Assembly (NCBI GenBank): GCA_030645495.1
Contig: JAUSLV010000001.1
Span: forward strand, 1-37,755
DNA from: Actinomycetota bacterium
GTDB taxonomy: Bacteria > Actinomycetota > Acidimicrobiia > Acidimicrobiales > Ilumatobacteraceae
Length of the DNA: 37,755 bases
Reading direction: 5' to 3'
Shown: piece by piece, positions 24,222 through 32,887 of the stretch
Layout of the letters: the number at the start of each line of letters is the position of its first letter
Numbering within the stretch: the stretch's first letter is position 1
The notes under the pieces: generated by a model
Seen by the model: the letters and a program-made list of their open reading frames with translations, nothing else
The model's database searches: none
What the model was told of the DNA's origin: nothing
Program-made: the position numbers and the translations under genes

Positions 24222-24360
24222 TCGCTCCGTCAGCGCCGGGCCCCTTACGCCGACGTACGACTACGGCAACTCCGCGGGGCAGTAGCGCCGGCCGCGTCAG
24301 GGAGCGGTCAAGATGTGGGGACTGACGCACGATTGAAACCTGCGATTCACACCCCCTCGT

Positions 24361-24366
24361 TAGGGT
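24361..24366 (+). promoter_or_regulatory. -10 hexamer TAGGGT of the plsY-degV pair
   Basis: TAGGGT lies 7 nt before ATG 24374. A GTG at 24365 overlaps it and is excluded as start. The 24222-24373 spacer holds nothing else I recognise. Confidence 0.6.
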
Positions 24367-24373
24367 GCGGGGC

Positions 24374-25066
24374 ATGGGCCGGTCAGCTGTTCTGGGCGCC
24401 GTGCTCGGCTATTCGATCGGTACCTTCCCCACCGCCGACCTCGTTGCGAAGCGGGTCTCGGGTGGCACGATCGATCTGCGCCGGGCAGGCAGCGGCAACC
24501 CGGGTGGCGCCAACGCGGCGAAGCTGCTGGGCCGCAAGGCGGGCTACACCGTGATGGCCGGCGACATCGCCAAGGGCGCGCTGGCCAGCGGGGTCGGTGC
24601 CCTCGTGGCCGGGCCCGCGGGCGCTCACGTGGCCGGCACCGCCTCCGTCGTGGGCCACTGCTTCCCGGTGTGGAACGGGTTCCGCGGCGGCAAGGGCGTG
24701 GCGGCCAGCGTCGGTCAGTGCCTGGCGACGTTCCCCGCGTACTTCCCTGTCGACATCGCCGTCGCCGGGCTGACGGCGGCCAGCCCGCGTTGGAAGCAGC
24801 GAACCTTCGCCGCCACGCTGGTCTCCTGCACCGCGTGGGTGCTGGGCAGCGTGCTGTGGTGGCGCAAGCGATGGCCCAACCTGTGGGGCCCACGGCCCAC
24901 AGCCGGCCTGCCCGCGGCGGCCGCTGTCAGCTCCGCGATCATCGCCTACAAGTTCCTGTCCGCCACCCCGCCGGCCATCCCGACTGCCACCCCGCATGCC
25001 AGCGCGACTGCCACCCCGCATGCCAGCCGGCCCGCCGGCCCGGCCGCGCAGAGGCAGCCGGCATGA
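24374..25066 (+). CDS. PlsY-like glycerol-3-phosphate acyltransferase
   Basis: Membrane enzyme that acylates glycerol-3-phosphate from acyl-phosphate, the first step of phospholipid synthesis. 230 aa with the three PlsY motifs: RRAGSGNPGGANAAKLLG (about 36-53), the helix GDIAKGALASGVGAL, and VVGHCFPVWNGFRGGKGVAAS. Several hydrophobic helices are present but the membrane domain is shorter than usual after motif 3 (TFAATLVSCTAWVLGSVLWW, then AAAAVSSAIIAYKFL). The last 30 residues are an Ala/Thr/Pro tail with a duplicated TATPHAS. It overlaps degV by 4 bp (ATGA). It may be a divergent paralogue rather than the main PlsY. Confidence 0.82.
   Translation: MGRSAVLGAVLGYSIGTFPTADLVAKRVSGGTIDLRRAGSGNPGGANAAKLLGRKAGYTVMAGDIAKGALASGVGALVAGPAGAHVAGTASVVGHCFPVWNGFRGGKGVAASVGQCLATFPAYFPVDIAVAGLTAASPRWKQRTFAATLVSCTAWVLGSVLWWRKRWPNLWGPRPTAGLPAAAAVSSAIIAYKFLSATPPAIPTATPHASATATPHASRPAGPAAQRQPA
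24981..25027. repeat. 24-bp tandem duplication in the 3' end of the plsY-like gene
   Basis: Two copies starting CGACTGCCACCCCGCATGCC at 24981 and 25005, in frame, give the doubled TATPHAS of the C-terminal tail. Confidence 0.8.
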
Positions 25067-25867
25067 TCGGCATCTGCACCGACTCGAGCTCGCAGCTGCC
25101 CGCTGAACTAGCCGTGGCCTACGGCATCGAGGTGGTGCCGCTGACGGTGACGGTCGACGACGTCGACTACCTGGAGGGGGTAGACCTCGACGCCGACGGG
25201 TTCTACGCGATGTACGCCGGTGGCCACGCCCCCACGGTCGACACCAGCCAGCCCAGCCCCGGCCAGTTCGCCGCCGCCTACGAAGACCTGATCGCCCGTG
25301 GGTGCACATCGATCCTCTCGGTGCACATCTCTGCGGCGTTCTCGGGCACGCTGAACGCGGCCCGGCTGGCGGCGCACAGCATGCCGGTACCGGTGCGGCT
25401 GGTGGATTCCGGCACGGCCAGCTTCGGCGTCAGCTGCTGCGTCTGGGCCGCCGCCGAGGCACTGGCCAACGGGGCCACGTTGGACGAAGCCGCACAGGTC
25501 GCCGAGCGGCTCGCACCGACCATCGGCAACGTATTCGTGGTGGGCGCGCTCGACCATCTGGCCGCCGGCGGCCGCGCGGCGGGGCTGGAGGACGGCGACC
25601 TGCCGGTGTTGGCGTTGCGCGACGGCAACGTGGAAGTGATCTCGCGACACACCAACGCGGTCGACGCGGTGAGCGCGATGGCCGTCTGCGCGATCGAGTG
25701 GGGCCAGCAGCTGTGGGTGGCAGTGGGGCACAGCGATGCAGCCACCGAGCCACTGGCCGATGCGCTGCACGCGGCGGTCAGCGAGTCGGCCAACGTGCTG
25801 CGGGTCGTGCGCTACCGCGTCGGGCCCAGCGTGGGCGCGCACACCGGGCCGGGCACCGCCGGGTGCT

Positions 25868-25887
<20 letters not shown>
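25063..25887 (+). CDS. DegV family fatty-acid-binding protein
   Basis: Binds a fatty acid between two domains; in Firmicutes and relatives such proteins (FakB) present fatty acids to a kinase. 274 aa beginning IGICTDSSSQLPAELA with VVPLTVTVDD, then TVDTSQPSPGQFAAAYEDL, ILSVHISAAFSGTLNAARLAA and VRLVDSGTASFGVSCCVWAA, and ending RVGPSVGAHTGPGTAGCFMF, where SVGAHTGPG is the C-terminal family motif. It is translationally coupled to the PlsY-like gene, a sensible pairing since FakB-bound acids become acyl-phosphate for PlsY. No FakA kinase is visible. Its last 20 bp overlap the convergent HD gene. Confidence 0.92.
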
Positions 25888-27154
<1,267 letters not shown>

Positions 27155-27161
27155 GCCGTCG

Positions 27162-27167
27162 AACGTA
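27162..27167 (-). promoter_or_regulatory. -10 hexamer TACGTT of the HD fusion gene
   Basis: TACGTT on the minus strand, 7 nt before ATG 27154. Divergent from the next promoter, whose -10 is 31 bp away. Confidence 0.6.
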
Positions 27168-27198
27168 GTCGGCTTGGATCAAGTTACCTGCGGGTAGC

Positions 27199-27204
27199 TA
27201 ATCT
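27199..27204 (+). promoter_or_regulatory. -10 hexamer TAATCT of the hydroxyacyl-CoA dehydrogenase
   Basis: TAATCT lies 7 nt before ATG 27212; leaderless. Confidence 0.6.
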
Positions 27205-27211
27205 GAGCCGC

Positions 27212-28063
27212 ATGAGTGAGATCCAGAAGGTGGGCGTTCTCGGTTCGGGCATCATGGGTGCCGGTCTCGCGGAGGTGGCCGCGCGGGCCGGCTTCGACGT
27301 GGTCGTGCGCTCGCGGTCGCTGGCCGCCGCCAACGCGATGGTGGCCAGCATCGACAAGGGTTTCGCCAAAGCGATCGAGCGCGGCAAGGCCACCGAAGAA
27401 GAGCGCGCTTCCACGCTGGCCCGCATCACCGCCACCGATCACCTCGGGGCGCTGGCCGACTGCGATCTCGTCATCGAATCGGTGGTGGAAGACCTGGCGA
27501 TCAAGAAGGCGCTGTTCGCCGAGCTGGAACAGATCGTCAAGCCGAGCGGCATCCTCGCCACCAACACCAGCACCCTGCCGGTGGTCGAGATGGCGATGGT
27601 CACCCAGCGCGCCGACAAGGTGTGCGGCATCCACTTCTTCAACCCGGCGACGGCGATGAAGTTGGTCGAGGTCGTTCGCCCGATCACGGCCTCCGACGAG
27701 ACGATCTCCGCGGCCCTCGCCTTCGCCGCCACCTGCGGCAAGGACGGCGTGGAGGTGAAGGACCGCGCCGGCTTCATCGTCAACGCGCTGCTCTTCCCGT
27801 ACCTGAACAACGCGGTGCGCATGCTGGAGCAGGGCACGGCCTCGATGGCCAGCATCGACACGGCGATGAAGGGCGGCTGCAACTTCCCGATGGGCCCCTT
27901 CGCGCTGCTGGATCTGGTGGGCCTCGACACGTCGCTGGCCATCCTCGACGCCCTGTACGCCGAGTTCCGCGACCCGAACTACGCGGCCATGCCCACCCTG
28001 CGCCGCATGGTGGCTGCCGGCCACCTGGGCCGCAAGAGCAAGCGCGGCTTCTACACCTACTGA
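27212..28063 (+). CDS. 3-hydroxybutyryl-CoA (3-hydroxyacyl-CoA) dehydrogenase
   Basis: NAD(P)-dependent oxidation or reduction at carbon 3 of acyl-CoA. 283 aa. The Rossmann motif is VGVLGSGIMGAGLAEVAARAG (7-27), the catalytic region has ESVVEDL, NTSTLPV with Ser120, and His141 in GIHFFNP, and the C-terminal dimer domain has KDRAGFIVNALLFPYLNNAV, GCNFPMGPFALLDLVGLD and the family end GHLGRKSKRGFYTY. Normal length for the free-standing (Hbd/FadB2) enzyme, not the multifunctional FadB. Roles in beta-oxidation, butanoate or polyhydroxybutyrate metabolism fit equally. Single gene, closed by a strong hairpin at 28131. Confidence 0.95.
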   Translation: MSEIQKVGVLGSGIMGAGLAEVAARAGFDVVVRSRSLAAANAMVASIDKGFAKAIERGKATEEERASTLARITATDHLGALADCDLVIESVVEDLAIKKALFAELEQIVKPSGILATNTSTLPVVEMAMVTQRADKVCGIHFFNPATAMKLVEVVRPITASDETISAALAFAATCGKDGVEVKDRAGFIVNALLFPYLNNAVRMLEQGTASMASIDTAMKGGCNFPMGPFALLDLVGLDTSLAILDALYAEFRDPNYAAMPTLRRMVAAGHLGRKSKRGFYTY

Positions 28064-28130
28064 GTCGGCTCGCCGGCCCGCGATGGCGCACCGCGGTTGC
28101 GTTGTCTCGTCACACTGTTCGCGCCGGAGT

Positions 28131-28169
28131 GGAAGACCCACGTCACGGCTGTCGTGACGTGGGTCTTCC
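28131..28169. terminator. Perfect 17-bp inverted repeat, likely terminator
   Basis: Arms 28131-28147 (starting GGAAGACCCACG) and 28153-28169 are perfect complements around loop GCTGT. It lies 67 nt past the dehydrogenase stop. No T run, but stem strength suggests termination in both directions. Confidence 0.65.
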
Positions 28170-28198
28170 GTTCGTGGGACAACGACCGGGTATCAGGG

Positions 28199-28227
28199 TT
28201 GGGCCGGGTGCGCCGAGTTGCTAGCGT
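28199..28227 (+). promoter_or_regulatory. Promoter of tRNA-Leu
   Basis: TTGGGC (28199-28204), 17-bp spacer, TAGCGT (28222-28227), 13 nt before the mature tRNA. The -35 matches only TTG of the consensus. Confidence 0.45.
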
Positions 28228-28240
28228 GTGGATTCCACTC

Positions 28241-28323
28241 GGGCGAGTGGCGGAATGGCAGACGCGCTGGCTTCAGGTGCCAGTATTCGAAAGGATGTGG
28301 GGGTTCAAGTCCCCCCTCGCCCA
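28241..28323 (+). tRNA. tRNA-Leu(CAG)
   Basis: 83 nt without CCA, class II with a long variable arm. Acceptor GGGCGAG/CTCGCCC, discriminator A, anticodon stem CTGGC/GCCAG with loop TTCAGGT (anticodon CAG), T arm GGGGG-TTCAAGT-CCCCC. Monocistronic, followed at once by a terminator. Confidence 0.95.
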
Positions 28324-28327
28324 CAGG

Positions 28328-28354
28328 AAGACCCCAGCTGAGCTGGGGTCTTTT
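28328..28354 (+). terminator. Rho-independent terminator of tRNA-Leu
   Basis: AAGACCCCAGC-TGA-GCTGGGGTCTT stem with TTTT at 28351-28354. The 28355-28548 stretch beyond holds no gene I can support, only a weak 7-bp hairpin at 28446-28470. Confidence 0.9.
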
Positions 28355-28548
28355 CAATCCAGCCCGGGGCCAGTTTGCGCCGGGCCGCGAAGCGCCGGGT
28401 CTGTGGAACGGAACAGAGGTACGTACGTCTGTGGGGTGCCCCAGACGCCGGACTCGGATCTACTCCGGCGACTGATCCCGTTCAGGGCACGCCCGCGGAG
28501 TCGGTCTTCGAACCCTTGTCAGGCGCTGCGGGCCACCAGGTTCTGCCG

Positions 28549-28872
28549 TCAGTACGACGTGAAGCGCACGTAGTTGGTGCTGCGCATCAGTGCCTGCAAC
28601 TGCCCGAACCTCTCGTCGCCTGCCCAGTTCGCTACGAGGCCGCGGATCGGGTCGGCCGCCTCGAGGCCGGCGAGTTCGGCGAAGGGAGCGAGCCAGGCCG
28701 ACGGCACGGTGTACCAGAACTCGTACTCGTCATGACCGAGCAGTTCCTGCACCAGCGGGCCGAGGTCTTGGGCCGAGAAGACGAGATCGCCACCTGCGTT
28801 GAACTCCACGGTCACGACACGTCCACGCGCCCGAACGAGCGTCGCTGCCTCCACGCGGCGTGACTTCATCAT
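28549..28872 (-). CDS. Small hypothetical protein
   Basis: 107 aa, not recognised. It reads as a compact soluble alpha/beta protein: two strands (AATLVRARGRVVTVEFNAGGDLVF), an acidic helix (SAQDLGPLVQELLG), EYEFWYTVPSAWLAPFAELAGL, and a C-terminal helix ending ALMRSTNYVRFTSY. No signal peptide or membrane segment. ATG 28872 is supported by TACTGT 7 nt upstream; a second ATG follows at once. Strong G/C at third positions supports coding. Single gene, divergent from the oxidoreductase. Confidence 0.7.
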   Translation of the reverse strand: MMKSRRVEAATLVRARGRVVTVEFNAGGDLVFSAQDLGPLVQELLGHDEYEFWYTVPSAWLAPFAELAGLEAADPIRGLVANWAGDERFGQLQALMRSTNYVRFTSY

Positions 28873-28879
28873 CGACCCG

Positions 28880-28885
28880 ACAGTA
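28880..28885 (-). promoter_or_regulatory. -10 hexamer TACTGT of the small hypothetical gene
   Basis: TACTGT on the minus strand, 7 nt before ATG 28872. Confidence 0.55.
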
Positions 28886-28924
28886 CCGCGCGCGCCACCA
28901 TCGCCGATCGGGGTCGGCGACCCC

Positions 28925-28953
28925 TTGTCAGGCCCACTACGGACGACTAAGTT
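28925..28953 (+). promoter_or_regulatory. Promoter of the molybdopterin oxidoreductase gene
   Basis: TTGTCA (28925-28930), 17-bp spacer, TAAGTT (28948-28953): the best -35/-10 pair in the window. The transcript start would be about 28960, leaving a leader of some 27 nt with ribosome site GGAGG 8 nt before ATG 28987. Confidence 0.6.
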
Positions 28954-28986
28954 CGTTCGTTGAACCCACCATCACCGGAGGCACCG

Positions 28987-31386
28987 ATGAGCGACACCGA
29001 ACGCTGGCACCAGACCGCATGCATCCTGTGCAGCATCAACTGCGGGCTCGAGGTGCGCACCGACGGCCAGGCCATCACACGCGTGCGCGGCGACAAGGCC
29101 CATCCGGGTTCGCGCGGCTACACGTGCGAGAAGGGGCTGCGGGTGGGCCACTACCAGAGCGACCCGCACCGCCTCAGCGCTCCGCAACGGAGACGGCCCG
29201 ACGGGACGTTCGAGGAGATCGACTGGGACACCGCGATCGCCGAGGTGGCCGCCCGCTTCCACGACGTGATCGCCGAGCACGGCGGCGACAAGATCCTGTT
29301 CTACGGCGGCGGCGGGCAGGGCAACCACCTGGGCGGCGGCTACGGCTCGGCCACCCGCGCGGCGTTGGGCATCACCTACATGTCGAACGCGCTGGCGCAG
29401 GAGAAGACCGGCGAGTTCTGGGTGGACGGCCAGCTGTTCGGCCGCTCCAGCTGCCACACCACCGGCGACTACGAGCGCGCCGAGGTGGCCGTGTTCTGGG
29501 GGAAGAACCCGTGGCAGTCGCACGGCTTCCCGCAGGCGCGGCGCATCCTGAAGGAGATCGCCAACGACCCCACCCGGGTGCTGATGGTGGTCGATCCGCG
29601 CCGCACCGAAACCGCCGACCTGGCCCTGGGCAGCGAGCGCGGCATCTGGCTGCGCCCGCGCCCGGGCGGCGACGCCCACCTGCTGGCCGCGATGTTGGCG
29701 ACGCTCGCCCAGGAAGGCCTGCTGGCCGCCGCCTGGCTGGCCGAGCACGCCACCGGGCTCGACGACGTGCTCGCCCACGTGCGCGACATCGACGTCGCCG
29801 AGTACGCGGCGAAGGCCGGGGTGCCCGAGGCCGAGGTGCGCCACGCGGCGCGGGTGCTAGCCGGCGCTCGCGGCGGGGTGTCGATCTTCGAAGACCTCGG
29901 CATCCAGATGGCGCCGCACTCCACGCTGAACAGCTACCTGGAGAAGCTGCTGGTGCTGCTCACCGGCAACTTCGGCGTGCCCGGCGGCATGAACCTGCAC
30001 ACCCGCTTCGCGTCGCTGGGCGCCAGCGGGCCGAGCGGTGGTGGGGGCGGGCCGAGTGGCGGCGACGGCGGCCCGCGGGGCGAGCGCACGACGCCCGTCA
30101 CCGGGCATCGCTTGGTCACCGGGCTGGTGCCGTGCAACATCATCCCCGACGAGATCCTCGGCGACCACACCGAACGCTTCCGGGCGATGCTGATCGAGAG
30201 CGGCAACCCGGTGCACAGCCTGGCCGACAGCCAGCGCATGCGCGACGCGATGCGCGCGCTCGACCTGCTGGTGGTGATCGACGTGGCGCTCACCGAGACC
30301 GCCCGCGAGGCCGACTACGTGCTGCCCGCGGCCTCGCAGTTCGAGAAGTGGGAGTGCACGTTCTTCAACCTCGAGTTCCCGCACAACTTCTTCCACCTCC
30401 GCCGGCCGGTGTTCGAGCCGCTGCCCGGCACCCTGCCCGAGGCCGAGATCCACGCCCGCCTGTGCCGGGCGCTGGGCGCCTACGGCGACGCCGAGATCCA
30501 ACCGCTGCAGGCCGCAGCGGCCAGCGGGCGCGACGCGTTCGCGGGTGCCTTCTTCGAGCTGCTCGCCGGCACGCCACAACTCGGCCGGCTGGCACCGGTG
30601 CTGCTGTTCGAGGGCCTCGGCCCGACGCTGCGCACCGCCGACGGGGCCGATGCGGCGGGTGCCGCCGCCGTGTGGGGCCTGGCCCATCGCTGCGCTCTCG
30701 CCTTCGCCGACTCCATCCGCCGCGCCGGCATCGAAGGTGAGGGCCTCCAGTTGGGCGAGGCGCTGTTCGACGCCGTGCTGAACGGCCACTCGGGCGTCAC
30801 GTTCACGGTGGACGAGTACGACGAGACGTGGCGGCGGGTGCAGACGGCGGACGGCAGGGTGAACCTGTCGGTCGACCTGCTGTGGCCCGAGTTCGACGCG
30901 CTGGCCGCCGAGCCCGGCGCCACCGCGGCCGACGCCGAGTACCCGTTCGTGCTGTCCGCCGGCGAGCGCCGCTCGTCGACGGCCAACACCATCCAGCGCG
31001 ACCCGGCGTGGCGCAAGCACGATGCGCAGGGTGCGCTGCGCTTGGGCGTGGACGATGCAGCCCGCCTGGGCCTGGCCACCGGCGACCGGGCGCGCGTGGT
31101 CACCCGCCGCGGCGCCGCCGTGGCCGTGGTGGAGGTGACCGACACGATGCAGCGCGGCCACATCAGCCTGCCCAATGGCTTCGGCCTCGGGCCTGGCGGC
31201 ACATCGGATGCACCAGGGGTCGCACCCAACGAGCTGACCTCCTCGGCCGACCGCGACTGGTTCGCGGGCACGCCGCACCACAAGCACGTCCCGGCGCGGC
31301 TGGAGCCGTTGCCCGCCGCCGCCGCCGCCGCTGCCGGGGCCGGGGCCGGGGCCGGGGCCGGGGCCGGGGCCGGGGCCGGATCATGA
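28987..31386 (+). CDS. Molybdopterin oxidoreductase (formate dehydrogenase/nitrate reductase superfamily), stand-alone
   Basis: 799 aa catalytic subunit with a bis-molybdopterin (Mo or W) cofactor and one 4Fe-4S cluster held by Cys12, Cys15, Cys19 and Cys47 (C-x2-C-x3-C-x27-C). Cys156 in FGRSSCHTTGDY sits where FdhF-like enzymes have their metal ligand. Further motifs: FWGKNPWQSH, VVDPRRTETADLA, LVLLTGNFGVPGGMN, IESGNPVHS and YVLPAASQFEKWE; the C-terminal cofactor domain includes SAGERRSSTANTIQRDP. No Tat signal, so cytoplasmic. A Gly/Ser-rich insert lies near 350-365 and the last 23 residues are poly-Ala then Ala-Gly repeats. No electron-transfer partner adjoins. Formate dehydrogenase is possible but not proven. 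It overlaps the HxlR gene. Confidence 0.88.
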   Translation: MSDTERWHQTACILCSINCGLEVRTDGQAITRVRGDKAHPGSRGYTCEKGLRVGHYQSDPHRLSAPQRRRPDGTFEEIDWDTAIAEVAARFHDVIAEHGGDKILFYGGGGQGNHLGGGYGSATRAALGITYMSNALAQEKTGEFWVDGQLFGRSSCHTTGDYERAEVAVFWGKNPWQSHGFPQARRILKEIANDPTRVLMVVDPRRTETADLALGSERGIWLRPRPGGDAHLLAAMLATLAQEGLLAAAWLAEHATGLDDVLAHVRDIDVAEYAAKAGVPEAEVRHAARVLAGARGGVSIFEDLGIQMAPHSTLNSYLEKLLVLLTGNFGVPGGMNLHTRFASLGASGPSGGGGGPSGGDGGPRGERTTPVTGHRLVTGLVPCNIIPDEILGDHTERFRAMLIESGNPVHSLADSQRMRDAMRALDLLVVIDVALTETAREADYVLPAASQFEKWECTFFNLEFPHNFFHLRRPVFEPLPGTLPEAEIHARLCRALGAYGDAEIQPLQAAAASGRDAFAGAFFELLAGTPQLGRLAPVLLFEGLGPTLRTADGADAAGAAAVWGLAHRCALAFADSIRRAGIEGEGLQLGEALFDAVLNGHSGVTFTVDEYDETWRRVQTADGRVNLSVDLLWPEFDALAAEPGATAADAEYPFVLSAGERRSSTANTIQRDPAWRKHDAQGALRLGVDDAARLGLATGDRARVVTRRGAAVAVVEVTDTMQRGHISLPNGFGLGPGGTSDAPGVAPNELTSSADRDWFAGTPHHKHVPARLEPLPAAAAAAAGAGAGAGAGAGAGAGS
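31336..31377 (+). repeat. (GGGGCC)7 hexanucleotide repeat
   Basis: Seven perfect units at the 3' end of the oxidoreductase gene, read as Ala-Gly pairs, preceded by GCC triplets read as poly-Ala. The G runs could form quadruplexes in the mRNA just before the downstream start. Confidence 0.95.
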
Positions 31387-31898
31387 TGCGCCGCACACGC
31401 TTCGACGACTGGCCGTGCCCCATCGCCCGCGCCACCGATCTGATCGGCGACTGGTGGACACCGCTGGTGATGCGCGAGCTCTTCTACGGCAGGCGCCGCT
31501 TCGACGAGATCGCGGAGTCGCTGCAGGTGCCACGAGCGGTGCTGACCGCCCGCCTCAACAGGCTGGTCGACGAAGGCATGATCACCAAGGTCGCCTACCA
31601 GGAACGCCCTGTGCGCCACGAGTACCGGCTGACCGAGAAGGGCCTTGCGTTCGGTGACGTGTTGCTGGCCATGTGGCGCTGGGCCGCCGACTGGCAGTGG
31701 CCCGAGGGCGACGGCCCGACGGTAGGCCTGAAGAGCAAGGCCACCGGCGAGTACGTGGACCCCGTGGTGGTCGACGAACACACCGGCGAGCGCACCACGA
31801 TGCGAACCGTGCGCTTGGCCCGCGCCCGAGCAACGGCAGCAGAACCGACGCCGACGCCGACCCTGCGGCAAGCGGAGGTACCCAGCACTACAGAGTGA
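31383..31898 (+). CDS. HxlR-family winged-helix transcriptional regulator
   Basis: 171 aa. The HxlR domain covers residues 8-105: CPIARATDLIGDWWTPLVMRELFYGRRRFDEIAESL, the recognition helix PRAVLTARLNRLVDEGMI, and the wing QERPVRHEYRLTEKG. Cys11 near the N-terminus is the family-typical redox or aldehyde sensor position. The C-terminal tail is basic then Thr/Pro-rich. It starts at ATG 31383 overlapping the oxidoreductase stop (ATGA); ATG 31386 directly follows. Coupling implies it controls the oxidoreductase gene. Confidence 0.9.
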   Translation: MMRRTRFDDWPCPIARATDLIGDWWTPLVMRELFYGRRRFDEIAESLQVPRAVLTARLNRLVDEGMITKVAYQERPVRHEYRLTEKGLAFGDVLLAMWRWAADWQWPEGDGPTVGLKSKATGEYVDPVVVDEHTGERTTMRTVRLARARATAAEPTPTPTLRQAEVPSTTE

Positions 31899-31919
31899 AG
31901 CACCACGAAGTTGTGTCGG

Positions 31920-32825
31920 TCATCGAACCACGCGGCGTCCCGGACGTCGCCGGCCGTGCGCGGCAACCAGCGCGACGAACGCGGCGCCGACGGGCGAGAG
32001 GCCGTCGGCGATGTGGATCAGGCCCACGTCGCGGTGCAGCGACGGCTTCAGCGGCCGCACTCTTGCCCCGCGCAGACCGGCGTCGCGGGCCAACGGTTCG
32101 GGCAGCAGCGTGGCGCCGGCGCCGGCCAGCACCAGCGGCACGATCGCCTCCCGTTGGCCGGTCTCCACTGCCACGAACGGGCTGACGCCGACGGCCGCAT
32201 ACGCATGGTCCAGCAGGTCGCGCGTGGAGGTGCCGCGGGGCGTCATGATCAGCGCCTGCTTGCCGAACTCGCGGAGATCGAGCCGTTCGGGCAGGTCGGC
32301 CTCCGGGCCGGGTGGCAGCACCGCCAGCATCCGCTGCCGTGAGAGCGGCACCTGAGTGAGGCCTTCGATCGGCTCGATCGACTCGGTCAGCCCCACCTCG
32401 CACCGACCGTCGCGAATCATCTCGGTCAGCACGCGTGCGGTGCCCGGCTCGGCCACCCGCACCATCACACGCGGGTGCAGCGAGCGGAACGCGCCGATGT
32501 GGCCGACCAGCGGGTCGGCCACCAGCGTGGGCAGGGCGACCAGGTCGAGCACGCCCGTCACCGCGCCCGTGTGCACCGACACCGACTCGCGGGCGGTGTT
32601 GGCATCGCGCAGAAGCCGACGCGCGGGACCGAGCAGCGAATGCCCGGCGGCGGTCAGCCGCACGCCGCGGCCGTGCCGCACGAACAGCGATGCACCGAGG
32701 TCGGCCTCCAACCGGCGAACGCTCTGCGACAACGACGGCTGCGCAACGTGCAGCGCATCGGCCGCCTTCGTGAAACCGCCGTGATCGACGATCGCGACGA
32801 AGTACTCCACCTGCCGCCAGTCCAT
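31920..32825 (-). CDS. LysR-family transcriptional regulator
   Basis: 301 aa. N-terminal winged helix (MDWRQVEYFVAIVDHGGFTK, ALHVAQPSLSQSVRRLEADLGASLFVRHGRGVRLTAAG), linker helix, then a two-lobed effector domain from about 90 (GVLDLVALPTLVADPLVGHI, VGLTESIEPIEGL, TQREAIVPLVLAGAGATLLPE-like segment). Length is standard. ATG 32825 is set by TAGGCT 6 nt upstream; a GTG at 32831 touches that hexamer and is rejected. A T-N11-A palindrome covers its -10 and start. Divergent from the CLC gene and convergent with HxlR. Effector and targets unknown. Confidence 0.92.
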   Translation of the reverse strand: MDWRQVEYFVAIVDHGGFTKAADALHVAQPSLSQSVRRLEADLGASLFVRHGRGVRLTAAGHSLLGPARRLLRDANTARESVSVHTGAVTGVLDLVALPTLVADPLVGHIGAFRSLHPRVMVRVAEPGTARVLTEMIRDGRCEVGLTESIEPIEGLTQVPLSRQRMLAVLPPGPEADLPERLDLREFGKQALIMTPRGTSTRDLLDHAYAAVGVSPFVAVETGQREAIVPLVLAGAGATLLPEPLARDAGLRGARVRPLKPSLHRDVGLIHIADGLSPVGAAFVALVAAHGRRRPGRRVVR

Positions 32826-32839
32826 AGGCACAGCCTATG
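32823..32839. promoter_or_regulatory. LysR-type T-N11-A palindrome over the lysR start
   Basis: CATAGGC-ACA-GCCTATG, perfect 7-bp arms, spans the lysR start codon and its -10 box (TAGGCT, 32832-32837). T32825 and A32837 are 11 bp apart, as in LysR boxes. Expected effect: autorepression. Confidence 0.55.
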
Positions 32840-32887
32840 CATCCATCGTCAACATGTCTTGGACAGATGATGTACGGCCGGTGTTGA

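Noticed and set aside
28513-28533. Second copy of CCCTTGTCAGGC (also at 28922-28933) as another promoter
   Set aside because: No TANNNT lies 16-18 bp beyond this copy and it points into the end of an opposing gene; probably chance.
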